Part shown: piece by piece, positions 35,064 through 45,120 of the stretch
How the letters are laid out: each line of letters begins with the position of its first letter
How positions within the stretch are numbered: the first letter of the stretch is position 1
Assembly: GCF_017313225.1 (NCBI RefSeq)
Contig: NZ_JAFLNE010000006.1
Span: 1 to 64,000 of the forward strand
Direction of reading: 5' to 3'
From: Allomuricauda sp. CAU 1633
GTDB lineage: Bacteria > Bacteroidota > Bacteroidia > Flavobacteriales > Flavobacteriaceae
DNA length: 64,000 bases
Notes under the pieces: generated by a model
Databases searched by the model: none
Seen by the model: the letters and a program-made list of their open reading frames with translations, nothing else
Told to the model about the DNA's origin: nothing
Program-made: the position numbers and the translations under genes

Positions 35064-35663
35064 CTAAGCTTCCTTAATGACCAAGGAAACATTTACTTTT
35101 ATATCATTGTCCACTTTTATCATGCCCAAAGCTTTGCGGGGCGGTTCCAGACCAAAGTCGCTCAAACGGAGTTCCAAAGTACCGTTAACGCAGATGTTCT
35201 TTTGATCCTCACATTTTAGGTTTGCTTTGTATTGACGAGTAACTCCTGCTATGATGATTTCCATCCCAACGCCAATTTCTTTGGTTTCCGGTTTTGGAGG
35301 TTCAACATACAAAAGGCGCAATTCCACTTGGGGATGCGATTCGGTCTTGAGTAACTCTCTAAAATCTTTATTGATCATTTTTCCGCCACAGTCAAAACAA
35401 TCATTGGCCAACTCCAATTTTGCATTCTGAAAAAGAATGCGATCATCCCGCTCATCATATACCATTCGGATGGGCAATTCAAGCTGCTGCAAATTGTATT
35501 TACAATTGAACGAATTGATGTTGGTTGTTCCTGAGATGACCACTTCACTTTCGGAAGCAACAGCAACCTTCATCTCCCGTTCGGGGTCTGAAAAACCCAT
35601 GGCCACCAAAAAAATGGACGCGGCCAAAAAACTCTTGATGCTATGTGGAACTAAAGGTAACAT
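35064..35663 (-). CDS. YceI-like secreted protein
   Basis: 199 aa with an N-terminal hydrophobic segment. It is a YceI-type lipocalin-like barrel: SEVVISGTTNINSFNCKY opening strands, ILFQNAKLELANDCFDCGGKM, final LRLSDFGLEPPRKALGMIKV. It may bind amphiphiles in the periplasm. It has two extra cysteines (CFDC) compared with the paralogue at 37046. A hairpin-terminated spacer separates it from the porin upstream. Confidence 0.8.
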   Translation of the reverse strand: MLPLVPHSIKSFLAASIFLVAMGFSDPEREMKVAVASESEVVISGTTNINSFNCKYNLQQLELPIRMVYDERDDRILFQNAKLELANDCFDCGGKMINKDFRELLKTESHPQVELRLLYVEPPKPETKEIGVGMEIIIAGVTRQYKANLKCEDQKNICVNGTLELRLSDFGLEPPRKALGMIKVDNDIKVNVSLVIKEA

Positions 35664-35693
35664 GATAACTAAATATACAATTTTTTAAATGCA

Positions 35694-35730
35694 AGACCTA
35701 GGACTTTGGTCAACCTTCCATCCTAGGTCT
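35694..35730. other. Long inverted repeat between porin and YceI genes
   Basis: AGACCTAGGA (35694-35703) and TCCTAGGTCT (35721-35730) pair perfectly. There is no clear T-run on the minus strand, so it is a terminator or attenuator candidate. Confidence 0.5.
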
Positions 35731-35746
35731 ATACAATCAGTTTGAT

Positions 35747-37009
35747 TTAGAAGCTGATCACGGCTTCAAGAAGAACGCCATTAAATTGCCCTTCATTAAA
35801 GATACTTGTGGGGTCATATCCATCGTACTGTTGGTTGACATATTCAATCTTGGTTAATATGTTCTTGGTCAAGAATACCCCGCCTCCCAGTTGGAATCTG
35901 TCAATAGTTACTTCAGAACCTGATGGGTCATCAGAAGTTACAGTGTTGTACCGGGTACCGAGATAAAAGTTTTCATTGTTTCCGAATCGATAGATCAATT
36001 CACCAGCCAATTGGGTAGCATTCCTGTCATCAGTCTCAGCATCGGTCTTACCTGAAGCAGTTTCAAAGGTTCCAAAGAACTCCAATCCTTTCCATTTTAC
36101 AAATGGATTGATCATGAAGGCAGTAATCTCGTTGTTGAATCCTGGATTGTATCTACCTGATCTAAAATTGCTGGTTGCTGAAGCATCTACATCTTCCATC
36201 ACCAAATAATATCTAGATCCTGCGCGGTCAGCACTATAGAGATAGACCCTAGCAGATTTTGAGGTGGAATACATGGATCCTGTCAATCTAAATCTCAGGT
36301 CATCACTTAATTGTTTGTCATAACCCAACTTGGCCAAGATTGATACTCCAGTAGTTCCCGGATTGTTAACAGCTTGGTTCAATTTACCATTGGATAGCCC
36401 AAACATTCCAATAAATCCATTGTTTCTATAGTATACCTCTCCACCAACTTCTGTAGTAAATGCATCCATAATTAAGTTGCCCACAAAAGGGTTGTGCATA
36501 GCTTGGGAGTTGTCACTTCTTCTAAAGTGGGTATCACCATAGTTATTCTCCATGTGACCTACTTTAATGGTCAAATACTTCATGGCTTCTTCCAAAAACC
36601 CAGGGCTGATAAAGTCCAAGTTATCAACTTGAAAATACCCTCCTTTTACATAAGGTTCTGGGTGGTGGCGAGAAGACAAATAGGTTCTTAAGTGCATACG
36701 AACCCCTTTGGCCAAGGCTACATCCAAATCCAAGTTAGCGGTAGCAAGGTTAAAGTTGTCACCTATTTCGATTAGTTCAACAGCACCGGAATTCTCATGA
36801 TCCAAAGCTTGAAACTGTAAGGTAGATGAACCTCCCACTCTTACTTTTACACCATCAAAGGTGCTTACTGTATCCTTGGGAGCTTCAAAAACATTGACTC
36901 CATTCTTATCGGGTGATCTAAAGTTGTCCAGTTGACGACTCTGTGAATACCCCAGTACACCTGCTAAAAACGCAGTTACCATTAATCCGTGTTTTACATA
37001 TTTTCTCAT
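35747..37009 (-). CDS. Outer-membrane porin-like beta-barrel
   Basis: 420 aa with a signal peptide ending LGYSQ. It has alternating strand patterns (VRVGGSSTLQFQAL, GVRMHLRTYLSS, FYLGTRYNTV) and a terminal VISF typical of outer-membrane barrels (phosphate-selective porin style). It lies directly between two YceI genes, 36 bp from the upstream one, and is likely co-transcribed with 37046. The transported solute is unknown. Confidence 0.7.
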   Translation of the reverse strand: MRKYVKHGLMVTAFLAGVLGYSQSRQLDNFRSPDKNGVNVFEAPKDTVSTFDGVKVRVGGSSTLQFQALDHENSGAVELIEIGDNFNLATANLDLDVALAKGVRMHLRTYLSSRHHPEPYVKGGYFQVDNLDFISPGFLEEAMKYLTIKVGHMENNYGDTHFRRSDNSQAMHNPFVGNLIMDAFTTEVGGEVYYRNNGFIGMFGLSNGKLNQAVNNPGTTGVSILAKLGYDKQLSDDLRFRLTGSMYSTSKSARVYLYSADRAGSRYYLVMEDVDASATSNFRSGRYNPGFNNEITAFMINPFVKWKGLEFFGTFETASGKTDAETDDRNATQLAGELIYRFGNNENFYLGTRYNTVTSDDPSGSEVTIDRFQLGGGVFLTKNILTKIEYVNQQYDGYDPTSIFNEGQFNGVLLEAVISF

Positions 37010-37045
37010 CGTTGTAGATTTATTAGTTGAGTATTAAAAATTTAA

Positions 37046-37648
37046 TTATTTCCAAACTGTGTTATAGTGAATCTCTATTTCATCACCTGTGGTAATTGTT
37101 CCCAAAAGTGCTTTTGGAGGTTCAATGTTGTAATCTGTCATTTTTAAGGGTTTCTTTCCCTCTAACAATACCTTACCATTAGTAATGGTTAAATTAAAAG
37201 GAAGGTCTATGGTATTGGTGGTCCCTGAAATGGTCAAGCTTCCGGTAGCAACAACCTTATATTTGTTGGCTGTGGACACTACTGGCGAAATGCTTTTTAC
37301 TTGCTTCATCTCAAATACAATTTGCTTGTAGTCGTCTGTATTGAGCGCTTTGTATGTATTCTTGTCCATAGCTCCCTTTCCACTCTTCAAACTTTCCGCT
37401 TCAACTGTAAATTTTAGGGAATTGATTTTTGGTAGTTCACCTGAATTGTCCAAAGAGATGGAACCCGATTTTTGTTCGGCGACTTCTTCCCAATCATGAA
37501 GTGTGGAAGTTCCCGTCACCGTAAGCTCTCCCTCACTATTGTTCAAGGTATAGCTCTGGGCAGAGATTGTTATGGGTAGCAGGCTCAATGCCATTACTAG
37601 GACAGCTATCCGAAGTGAAAACTGACGATATTTATTGTGTGATTGCAT
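37046..37648 (-). CDS. YceI-like secreted protein under the FNR-type operator
   Basis: About 200 aa from ATG 37648, chosen because it opens a signal peptide ending ITISAQ and because the inferred transcription start (near 37668) lies downstream of the alternative start 37675. YceI features: NNSEGELTVTGTSTLHDW, LKFTVEAESLKSGKGAMDKN, VLLEGKKPLKMTDYNIEPP. An operator and GAACTTTG -7 element precede it, placing it and perhaps the porin in the stress regulon. Confidence 0.85.
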   Translation of the reverse strand: MQSHNKYRQFSLRIAVLVMALSLLPITISAQSYTLNNSEGELTVTGTSTLHDWEEVAEQKSGSISLDNSGELPKINSLKFTVEAESLKSGKGAMDKNTYKALNTDDYKQIVFEMKQVKSISPVVSTANKYKVVATGSLTISGTTNTIDLPFNLTITNGKVLLEGKKPLKMTDYNIEPPKALLGTITTGDEIEIHYNTVWK

Positions 37649-37672
37649 AATATTTGGTTTTTTAAATCGAGA

Positions 37673-37715
37673 CAAAGTTCACACACGAAGTTTTCCTAAA
37701 AGATGATAAATGTCA
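37673..37715 (-). promoter_or_regulatory. CRP/FNR-type operator and -7 element for YceI gene
   Basis: Operator TGATAAATGTCA (37704-37715). GAACTTTG (37680-37673) starts 35 bp away on the minus strand. The second half of this 345-bp spacer serves ppdK. Confidence 0.65.
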
Positions 37716-37907
37716 GTGTTTTCCTAAATTGTTGGTTTTTACTGATCTATGTCATGAAAATCTTATAGATGTTTGATTTACAACACATTACACATTACTG
37801 TTTACGATGTCACCATAAAAACAGTCAATAAATAGCATCAAATACCATTGTTTTCCTTTTTGCAGCACCTTGAATTTAAACCTAGCAAAGGTCAATATGC
37901 AAAACCC

Positions 37908-37950
37908 TGATTTTTATCATGTTCTGTGGTTTGCATAGCTGCTACTTTTA
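37908..37950 (+). promoter_or_regulatory. CRP/FNR-type operator and -7 element for ppdK
   Basis: TGATTTTTATCA (37908-37919) with TACTTTTA (37943-37950) beginning 35 bp downstream, a class II arrangement. An additional weaker match, TGATCTATGTCA, lies at 37743-37754. Confidence 0.65.
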
Positions 37951-37993
37951 CATATAGATTTCTAACACCAAGTACAATCATAATAGATAAACA

Positions 37994-40720
37994 ATGGAAA
38001 CACTTACTGATAATAACCTCAGCGTGTACACCTTCGGCAATAAAAAAGCAGATGGAAGTCGCAAAATGAAAAATCTATTGGGAGGCAAGGGGGCCAATTT
38101 GGCGGAAATGAGTCGCATTGGTATTCCTGTACCCCCAGGGTTTACCATTACCACTGAAATTTGCACACAGTACAATGAAGATGGCAAAGAGGCTGTCATT
38201 GAACATATTGAGCCTGAAGTACGTAACGCTATCAATAATATAGAGGAAACCATGGGAGCCATTTTTGGCGATGATGACAATCCCTTATTAATTTCTGTCC
38301 GTTCCGGAGCGCGGGTCTCCATGCCTGGGATGATGGACACCGTTCTCAACCTTGGATTAAATGATGAGTCCATTAAAGGCGTCATTAAAATGACAGGCAA
38401 CGAGCGTTTTGCATGGGATTCCTATCGAAGATTCATACAGATGTACAGTAGCGTGGTCATGGGCCTTAAACCAGAAACCAAGGAAGATTTGGACCCTTTT
38501 GAAGAAATTATTGAACACTTAAAGGATAAACGAAGAATTGAGCACGATACCCAATTTACCGTCCAGGACCTTCAAGATTTAGTATACGACTTTAAGGATA
38601 TCGTTAAAAAAAGAACTGGGAAACCCTTCCCCACCAATCCATGGGACCAACTGTGGGGCGCTATTTTGGCTGTTTTTGATAGCTGGAATGGTGACCGAGC
38701 CATTTATTATAGAAAAATGCATGGTTATCCCGAAGATTGGGGTACCGCTGTAAACGTTCAGGCCATGGTATTTGGTAATATGGGTGAAGATTCCGGGACC
38801 GGGGTTTGCTTTACCCGGGATGCCGGAACCGGTGAAAATGTGTTCAACGGAGAATACCTCATCAATGCCCAAGGTGAGGATGTGGTTGCCGGGGTACGTA
38901 CTCCACAACAAATCACCTTATTGGGTTCACAGCGATGGGGTAAACTTGCCCAAGTAGATGAGGAAGAACGAAAAGAAAAATATCCTTCCTTGGAAGAATT
39001 GATGCCAAAAATCTATAAGGAACTGTTCGAATATCAGAACAAACTGGAGACCCACTATCAGGACATGCAAGATATGGAGTTCACCATTCAACAAGGTAAA
39101 CTCTGGATTCTTCAAACCCGAAATGGAAAACGAACCGGTGCAGCCATGGTAAAAATTGCCATGGATCTATTAAAAGAAGGCCTTATTGATGAAAAAACTG
39201 CTTTAAATCGCATCGAGCCCCACAAATTGGATGAATTGCTTCACCCTATTTTCGACCCAGATGCTCTAAAAGAAGCTGAAGTGGTCGCTCAAGGGCTACC
39301 AGCTTCTCCCGGTGCTGCAACAGGACAAATCGTTTTCTTTGCTGATGAGGCTGAAAAGTATAAAAACAGTATCCTTGTCCGTATTGAAACTTCTCCAGAA
39401 GATGTGGAAGGTATGAACATTGCCAAAGGTATTGTAACTGCTCGTGGGGGTATGACCTCTCACGCTGCGGTTGTGGCCAGAGGTATTGGCAAATGCTGTG
39501 TGTCTGGAGCTGGAGCTTTAAAAATCAATTATAAAACCAGAACCCTGAAGGTTGACGACCACGAATACCACGAAGGCGATTGGATTTCCATCAATGGTTC
39601 CACCGGAAATATTTTGGAAGGAAAAGTCGCTACTAAAGAGCCTGAGCTAACTGGTGAGTTCGCTGAGTTGATGAAACTCTCCGACGCTTATGCCCAAATG
39701 GAAGTCCGCACCAATGCAGACACGCCAAAAGATGCAGAGATTGCCCGAAGCTTTGGAGCTACCGGTATTGGTCTTACCCGTACCGAGCATATGTTCTTTG
39801 AGGTGGACCGAATTAAGGCGATGCGCGAAATGATTTTGGCCGATACCATAAAGGGTAGAAAACAAGCTTTGAAGGAACTGCTTCCCATGCAGCGTAGCGA
39901 TTTTGAAGGCATCTTCCGAGCCATGAAAGGATATCCCGTGACCGTTCGGTTGTTGGACCCTCCATTGCATGAGTTTGTGCCTCACCAATTGGCCACTCAA
40001 AAAGAATTGGCCGAGGATTTGCACATCTCGCTATCCTCGGTAAAAACAAAAGTGGCCGAATTGGAAGAATTCAACCCTATGTTGGGACACCGTGGATGTC
40101 GTTTGGGAAATACCTATCCTGAAATCACCGAAATGCAGACCCAAGCCATTTTGGAAGCCGCCTTGAACTTGAAAAAAGAAGGTATCGATACCAAACCAGA
40201 GATTATGGTTCCCTTGGTGGGCACCGTTGAAGAGTTCATTCAGCAAAAAGCCATAATTGACCAAACTGCAGAAGAGGTGTTCAAAAAACGTAAAGATTCT
40301 GTTGAATATTCCGTTGGTACCATGATGGAGACCCCAAGGGCGACCTTGGTGGCCGATGAAATTGCCAAACATGCCGATTTCTTCTCCTTCGGAACCAATG
40401 ACCTAACCCAAATGACCTTTGGTTATTCAAGGGATGATTCAGGTAAATTCTTGCCTGTCTACCTTGAAAAAGGAATCTTAAAGGCCGATCCTTTTGAGAT
40501 TCTTGACCAAGAAGGTGTTGGACAACTCATTGAACTAGGTACCCAAAGGGGTAGAGAAAGCCACCCTGGCCTTAAGGTAGGCATCTGTGGGGAGCATGGT
40601 GGCGAACCCAGCTCTGTAGGTTTCTGCCAAAAAGTGGGCATGAACTATGTGAGCTGCTCACCCTTTAGGGTGCCTATTGCTAGAGTTGCCGCAGCACAAG
40701 CAGCTTTAAATGAGAATTGA
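37994..40720 (+). CDS. ppdK: Pyruvate, phosphate dikinase
   Basis: 908 aa, normal full length. It interconverts pyruvate, ATP and Pi with PEP, AMP and PPi, letting glycolysis use PPi and gain ATP. N-terminal nucleotide domain: LLGGKGANLAEMSRIGIPVPPGF. Swivelling domain: GGMTSHAAVVARGIGKCC with phospho-acceptor His490. C-terminal PEP/pyruvate barrel: FGTNDLTQM and GICGEHGGEPSSV with catalytic Cys865. It is the only gene of its transcript, bounded by a strong terminator and preceded by the regulon operator; induction by low oxygen or energy stress is inferred. Confidence 0.97.
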   Translation: METLTDNNLSVYTFGNKKADGSRKMKNLLGGKGANLAEMSRIGIPVPPGFTITTEICTQYNEDGKEAVIEHIEPEVRNAINNIEETMGAIFGDDDNPLLISVRSGARVSMPGMMDTVLNLGLNDESIKGVIKMTGNERFAWDSYRRFIQMYSSVVMGLKPETKEDLDPFEEIIEHLKDKRRIEHDTQFTVQDLQDLVYDFKDIVKKRTGKPFPTNPWDQLWGAILAVFDSWNGDRAIYYRKMHGYPEDWGTAVNVQAMVFGNMGEDSGTGVCFTRDAGTGENVFNGEYLINAQGEDVVAGVRTPQQITLLGSQRWGKLAQVDEEERKEKYPSLEELMPKIYKELFEYQNKLETHYQDMQDMEFTIQQGKLWILQTRNGKRTGAAMVKIAMDLLKEGLIDEKTALNRIEPHKLDELLHPIFDPDALKEAEVVAQGLPASPGAATGQIVFFADEAEKYKNSILVRIETSPEDVEGMNIAKGIVTARGGMTSHAAVVARGIGKCCVSGAGALKINYKTRTLKVDDHEYHEGDWISINGSTGNILEGKVATKEPELTGEFAELMKLSDAYAQMEVRTNADTPKDAEIARSFGATGIGLTRTEHMFFEVDRIKAMREMILADTIKGRKQALKELLPMQRSDFEGIFRAMKGYPVTVRLLDPPLHEFVPHQLATQKELAEDLHISLSSVKTKVAELEEFNPMLGHRGCRLGNTYPEITEMQTQAILEAALNLKKEGIDTKPEIMVPLVGTVEEFIQQKAIIDQTAEEVFKKRKDSVEYSVGTMMETPRATLVADEIAKHADFFSFGTNDLTQMTFGYSRDDSGKFLPVYLEKGILKADPFEILDQEGVGQLIELGTQRGRESHPGLKVGICGEHGGEPSSVGFCQKVGMNYVSCSPFRVPIARVAAAQAALNEN

Positions 40721-40741
40721 CCAATCGACTTTTACTTGGTT

Positions 40742-40787
40742 GAATCCCCGGTTTTGAAAGAATTAAAAAGCCGGGGATTCTTTTGTT
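40742..40787 (+). terminator. Terminator of ppdK
   Basis: GAATCCCCGG (40742-40751) pairs perfectly with CCGGGGATTC (40771-40780), followed by TTTTGTTT. Confidence 0.9.
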
Positions 40788-40831
40788 TATGGTGGGAATG
40801 GACTATCTTAAACCTTTAAAAATCAACCACC

Positions 40832-42562
40832 ATGACCAAATTCTTCGCTCTCTTTTTTAGTTGTTTTCTATTCTTGATTTCCTGCGGTCCAACTGATAGT
40901 TCAAAATACAATATCGCGGTAAGTTTTGATGAATCCGCAAGTTCTGAAAATAATGATGGTAGATTGCTATTGATGCTTTCCACAGACGATAGTAAAGAAC
41001 CCCGTTTTCAAATCAATGATGGCCTAAATACACAACTCATCTTTGGTATGAATGTGGATGGTATGGCTCCCGGCGAATCCATCGTTTTTGATGAATCCAT
41101 TTTTGGATACCCCTATTCCAGTTTAAGCGAGGTACCTCCTGGGGAATATCATGCTCAAGCGCTTTTGCATGTGTATGAAACCTTCGACTTATCCACGGGG
41201 CATACCGTAAAACTGCCCATGGACAATGGAGAAGGGCAGCGTTGGAATATTTCCCCCGGCAATTTATACAGCAAACCTTTTAAAATAACCGTTGGTGAAA
41301 ATGGGATTGAGAACGTTTCTTTAGTGATGGACCAAGAAATTCCGCCAATTCCAGAGCCAGAGGATACGGAATGGATAAAACACATCAAGGTGAAATCCGA
41401 AAAATTATCGGAATTCTACGGAAGGGATATCTATTTGGGAGCTCATGTATTGTTGCCCAAAGGTTTTGATGAGCATCCCGAGGCAAAATATCCACTGATG
41501 GTCTTCCATGGGCATTTCCCAAGTGACTTTGGTGGCTTCCGCACTACCCCACCAGACCCCAACTTGGAACCGGAGTATTCTGCGCGATTTGATTTGGACG
41601 GTTACAACATCATACAACAACAAGAAGCCTACGATTTTTACCAACGATGGAATGAACCGGACTTCCCTCGTTTTCTTATTATTGAAATTCAACACCCTAC
41701 CCCCTACTATGATGATTCCTATGCGGTCAATTCTGCAAGTCAAGGACCATACGGGGATGCTATTACCTACGAATTGATACCTGAAATAGAAAAGCAATTC
41801 CGAGGCATGGGTGAAGGTTGGTCCCGTTTCTTGTATGGAGGTTCCACTGGAGGCTGGGAAGCCCTGGCCGTGCAGGTAAAATATCCTGAAGAATACAATG
41901 GCTGTTTTGCTGCCTGCCCAGACCCCATCGATTTTAGGGCGTATTGCCTCACCAATATTTATGAGGATGATAATGCGTATTACTATGATGCCCCACACAA
42001 AAAATTGGAGGTGCCAGCACATCGAAATTATCTGGGCGACATTCAATCCACCTTACGGCAAGGCAACCATTTAGAGCTGGTTTTGGGCGACAAATCCCGA
42101 TCAGGGCAACAATGGGATATTTGGGAGGCCACCTACTCACCCCAAGGTGATGATGGCTATCCAGTTCGAATCTGGGACAAAATGACCGGAGATATTGACC
42201 ACGAGGTGGCCGAATATTGGAAGGAAAATTACGACTTGCGCCATATCCTAGAGCGTGATTGGGACAAATTGGGCCCACAATTACGAGGCAAAATCCATAT
42301 TTACTGTGGTGATATGGACAACTACTACCTCAATAACGCCGTCTATTTAATGGAAGATTTTTTGGAAAGTACCACAGAGCCCTATTATGAGGGCGAAGTA
42401 TTGTATGGTGACCGTGCAGAACACTGCTGGAACGGCGACCCAAATGAGCCCAATGCCATCAGTCGGTTACGGTACAATTCCATGTACGTACCAAAAATCA
42501 TGGAACGGATAGCCAAAAGCGCACCCCAAGGCGCCGATTTAAAGAGTTGGAGATACCAATAG
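40832..42562 (+). CDS. Putative esterase lipoprotein (alpha/beta hydrolase)
   Basis: 576 aa, lipobox LISC (Cys18). The N-terminal 190 residues form a beta domain (Ig-like); the C-terminal half is a feruloyl-esterase-like hydrolase with PLMVFHGHFPSDFGG, FLIIEIQHPTPYYDDSYAVN and nucleophile LYGGSTGGWEALAVQ (Ser). A closing AEHCWNGDPNE could supply the His. It is predicted to be anchored in the envelope; the substrate is unknown. No regulon operator was found upstream, and the ppdK terminator separates it from ppdK. Confidence 0.75.
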   Translation: MTKFFALFFSCFLFLISCGPTDSSKYNIAVSFDESASSENNDGRLLLMLSTDDSKEPRFQINDGLNTQLIFGMNVDGMAPGESIVFDESIFGYPYSSLSEVPPGEYHAQALLHVYETFDLSTGHTVKLPMDNGEGQRWNISPGNLYSKPFKITVGENGIENVSLVMDQEIPPIPEPEDTEWIKHIKVKSEKLSEFYGRDIYLGAHVLLPKGFDEHPEAKYPLMVFHGHFPSDFGGFRTTPPDPNLEPEYSARFDLDGYNIIQQQEAYDFYQRWNEPDFPRFLIIEIQHPTPYYDDSYAVNSASQGPYGDAITYELIPEIEKQFRGMGEGWSRFLYGGSTGGWEALAVQVKYPEEYNGCFAACPDPIDFRAYCLTNIYEDDNAYYYDAPHKKLEVPAHRNYLGDIQSTLRQGNHLELVLGDKSRSGQQWDIWEATYSPQGDDGYPVRIWDKMTGDIDHEVAEYWKENYDLRHILERDWDKLGPQLRGKIHIYCGDMDNYYLNNAVYLMEDFLESTTEPYYEGEVLYGDRAEHCWNGDPNEPNAISRLRYNSMYVPKIMERIAKSAPQGADLKSWRYQ

Positions 42563-42648
42563 GAGGCTTCAATTATTCGGAAAATAAGGCAAGTGCCCTA
42601 CTGACACAGCTCAATGCAGGCCAGTGATAAGTGATTTATATTTGTTTT

Positions 42649-44064
42649 ATGGATCAGATGCTGATACCCATTCTTATTGCTCTTTATGTCCTTGTTGCAC
42701 TAACAATGGTAGTAAGTCTATTATTCAATGGGGTCAGGCCAAGTAAAACCTTAGCATGGCTTTTGGCTATATTCACAATTCCTGTGGGAGGTGTTCTTCT
42801 TTACATCTTATTTGGACGAAACAGGAGAAAGAACAAAATGTTCTCTTTAAAAAGTCGGTTTGACTCAGAAAATACTACCGACTCCATACATTGCGCTCCC
42901 GAGGTTTCGGCAAATAAACTTAAAATCACCCAACTGATCAACAATACTTCTTGGTGCCCTGTTACCTGTCATAATGATCTGGAGTTGCTAAAAGATGGGA
43001 AAAACACTTTTGAAAGTATTTTTGAAGCATTGGAGGAAGCCAAAGAGCACATTCACCTACAATATTACATCTTTGAGGACGGGGAATTGGCCGATAAACT
43101 TCTTCAAGTGTTTGAAAGGAAGATAGCGGAAAACGTTACCATCCGCCTTTTGTACGATGGCATTGGCAGTTATTCATTGAGCAAAAAATATTTGAAAAAA
43201 CTCAAGGAAATAGGTGTGAAAACTGCACAGTTTCTTCCCTTTAAATTTGGTAGGTTCCTAAGCTCCCTGAATTATAGGAACCATAGAAAAATTATTGTTA
43301 TTGACAACAAAGTTGGGTTCACTGGGGGAATCAATGTGTCTGACAAGTATTTAAAGGGAGACCCTGCCCTTGGAAAGTGGCATGACACCCATCTAAAAAT
43401 TGAAGGCGAGGCTGTTGGTTTTTTGAATAAGACCTTCATCAAAGATTGGTTTTTGGCCAGTGGAAACCATGTGGATATTTCAACATTTAAGACATTCCCC
43501 ACTCCAGAGAAAGGATATTCACTACAGATAGTTCCAAGTGGTCCGGATGATGATTTTGATGTGATGGAGCAGGTGTATTTTTCCATCATAAATAGTGCTA
43601 AAAGGTATCTCTACATCGTAAACCCATACATCATTCCGAATCATGCCATTTTACAGGCGCTTATGACCGCTGCATTAAGTGGTGTGGATGTTAGGATTCT
43701 CATGTCCAGCACAACAGATATTAAACTGGTGGATTGGTGTGTTAGGGCCTATTTTGAATCTTACTTAAAGGCTGGCATCAAAATTCATTTGTATGCTGAT
43801 GGCTTTTTGCATAGCAAGGTAATGCTATGCGATGATGAGATTGCCAGCATTGGAACCGCAAATTTGGACAATAGAAGTCTCCAACAAAATTATGAGGCCC
43901 AAGTTTTTGTTTATGATGAAAAACTTTGCCAACAGATGAAATCCAATTTTTTAAAAGATTGCGAAAAATCCATAATACTTGCTGATTATGGAAAATACAA
44001 ACAAAGACATTGGTTTAAAAAATTGATTGAAGGTTTTGCCAAATTGCTGAGTCCACTTTTATGA
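42649..44064 (+). CDS. cls: Cardiolipin synthase (phospholipase D family)
   Basis: 471 aa from ATG 42649, the first Met giving a proper first helix; an upstream GTG at 42631 is less likely. There are two N-terminal membrane helices (FNGVRPSKTLAWLLA linker), then two PLD motifs: NHRKIIVIDNKVGFTGG and LHSKVMLCDDEIASIGT (H-x-K-x4-D). It condenses two phosphatidylglycerols to cardiolipin at the inner membrane. It overlaps the convergent dehydrogenase gene by 6 bp at the stop codons. Confidence 0.92.
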   Translation: MDQMLIPILIALYVLVALTMVVSLLFNGVRPSKTLAWLLAIFTIPVGGVLLYILFGRNRRKNKMFSLKSRFDSENTTDSIHCAPEVSANKLKITQLINNTSWCPVTCHNDLELLKDGKNTFESIFEALEEAKEHIHLQYYIFEDGELADKLLQVFERKIAENVTIRLLYDGIGSYSLSKKYLKKLKEIGVKTAQFLPFKFGRFLSSLNYRNHRKIIVIDNKVGFTGGINVSDKYLKGDPALGKWHDTHLKIEGEAVGFLNKTFIKDWFLASGNHVDISTFKTFPTPEKGYSLQIVPSGPDDDFDVMEQVYFSIINSAKRYLYIVNPYIIPNHAILQALMTAALSGVDVRILMSSTTDIKLVDWCVRAYFESYLKAGIKIHLYADGFLHSKVMLCDDEIASIGTANLDNRSLQQNYEAQVFVYDEKLCQQMKSNFLKDCEKSIILADYGKYKQRHWFKKLIEGFAKLLSPLL

Positions 44065-45066
44065 AACAAAGGTTTCATAGCCCAATTCATTTTTACAGCT
44101 CCTGCCCTCTTGCCAGCAATCTAAGTTATATACGGTGGTTTCCGCAATTCGAGTCAGGGCTTCCTTAGTGGCAAAGGCTTGGTGTGGAGTTAAAAGTACA
44201 TTGGGCAATGAAAGGAGTTCCAAAAGTTGCTCATCCTTTATCCCCGTGGTACTGTTATCCTTGAAGAAAATACCCTCTTCGGCCTCATACACATCGGCAG
44301 CATAGCCTGCCAGTTTTCCATTTTTGAGAGCTTGGATAACGTCCTTCGTCTTTACAATGGCGCCCCGGGCCGTATTGATCAGCAGGGCATCCTTCTTCAT
44401 TACTTTTAGCAAGGAGTTTCTAAAAACATGGTGAGTGTCGTAAGTAAGCGGAGCATTGATACTGACAATGTCCGATTTTTTACACAACGCTTCCAAACTT
44501 ACGTACTCAAGATCATAATGGTTCTCCAGATATTGGTTCTTTTGAACATCATTGGCCAATAGTTTGCAACCAAATGCATGGAGGATCTTTACAACAATGG
44601 AACCAATCCGCCCAGTTCCAAAAACTCCCACAGTTTTTCCGTTTAGATCAAAACCCACCAAATCATCCAATAAAAAGTTGTGCTGGTGGACCTGAACATT
44701 GGCCTGAATCAGTTTTCGGTTCAATGCCAACAGTAAACCTACGGTATGCTCTGCAATGGCGTGTGGTGAATATTCTGGGGCATAGGCCACTCTAAGACCA
44801 ATCCGCTTTGCTGATTTAATGCTGACATTGTTGTATCCTGTTGCTCTTAAAGTGATATACTTCACCCCCAAATCTTTTAAAATTTCGAGCACCACCAAAG
44901 AAGCATCATCATTGGAAAAAATGGAAATGGCTTCATAACCTGCCGCCATGACCGCCGTATTGGAATTCAATGCATCTGGCACAAAAGTAATCTTATGCTT
45001 ACCATCATTAGCCTTTTTAATGTTACCAATCTCAAAATCCTTTGCGCTATATACTAGTACTTTCAT
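44059..45066 (-). CDS. D-2-hydroxyacid dehydrogenase (D-lactate dehydrogenase-like)
   Basis: 335 aa (a second Met one codon upstream is possible). NAD fold GVFGTGRIGSIV, catalytic Arg in NTARGAIVKT, Glu in DVYEAEEG and His in LTPHQAFAT, preceded by ATGYNNVSIKSA. It reduces pyruvate to D-lactate or a similar acid and fits fermentative redox balancing. It is the last gene of a run starting at 46523 that contains Hsp20, downstream of the regulon operator at 46589. Confidence 0.88.
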   Translation of the reverse strand: MKVLVYSAKDFEIGNIKKANDGKHKITFVPDALNSNTAVMAAGYEAISIFSNDDASLVVLEILKDLGVKYITLRATGYNNVSIKSAKRIGLRVAYAPEYSPHAIAEHTVGLLLALNRKLIQANVQVHQHNFLLDDLVGFDLNGKTVGVFGTGRIGSIVVKILHAFGCKLLANDVQKNQYLENHYDLEYVSLEALCKKSDIVSINAPLTYDTHHVFRNSLLKVMKKDALLINTARGAIVKTKDVIQALKNGKLAGYAADVYEAEEGIFFKDNSTTGIKDEQLLELLSLPNVLLTPHQAFATKEALTRIAETTVYNLDCWQEGRSCKNELGYETFVS

Positions 45067-45120
45067 CACCGATGCATTATAAACAAAGCCCTCTCGTGTT
45101 GCTACAGGAGGAGGCCATGT

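Noticed and set aside
37743..37754. TGATCTATGTCA as an eleventh operator.
   Set aside because: It fits the consensus, but neither direction has a -7 element at 34-35 bp; it could be an accessory site only.
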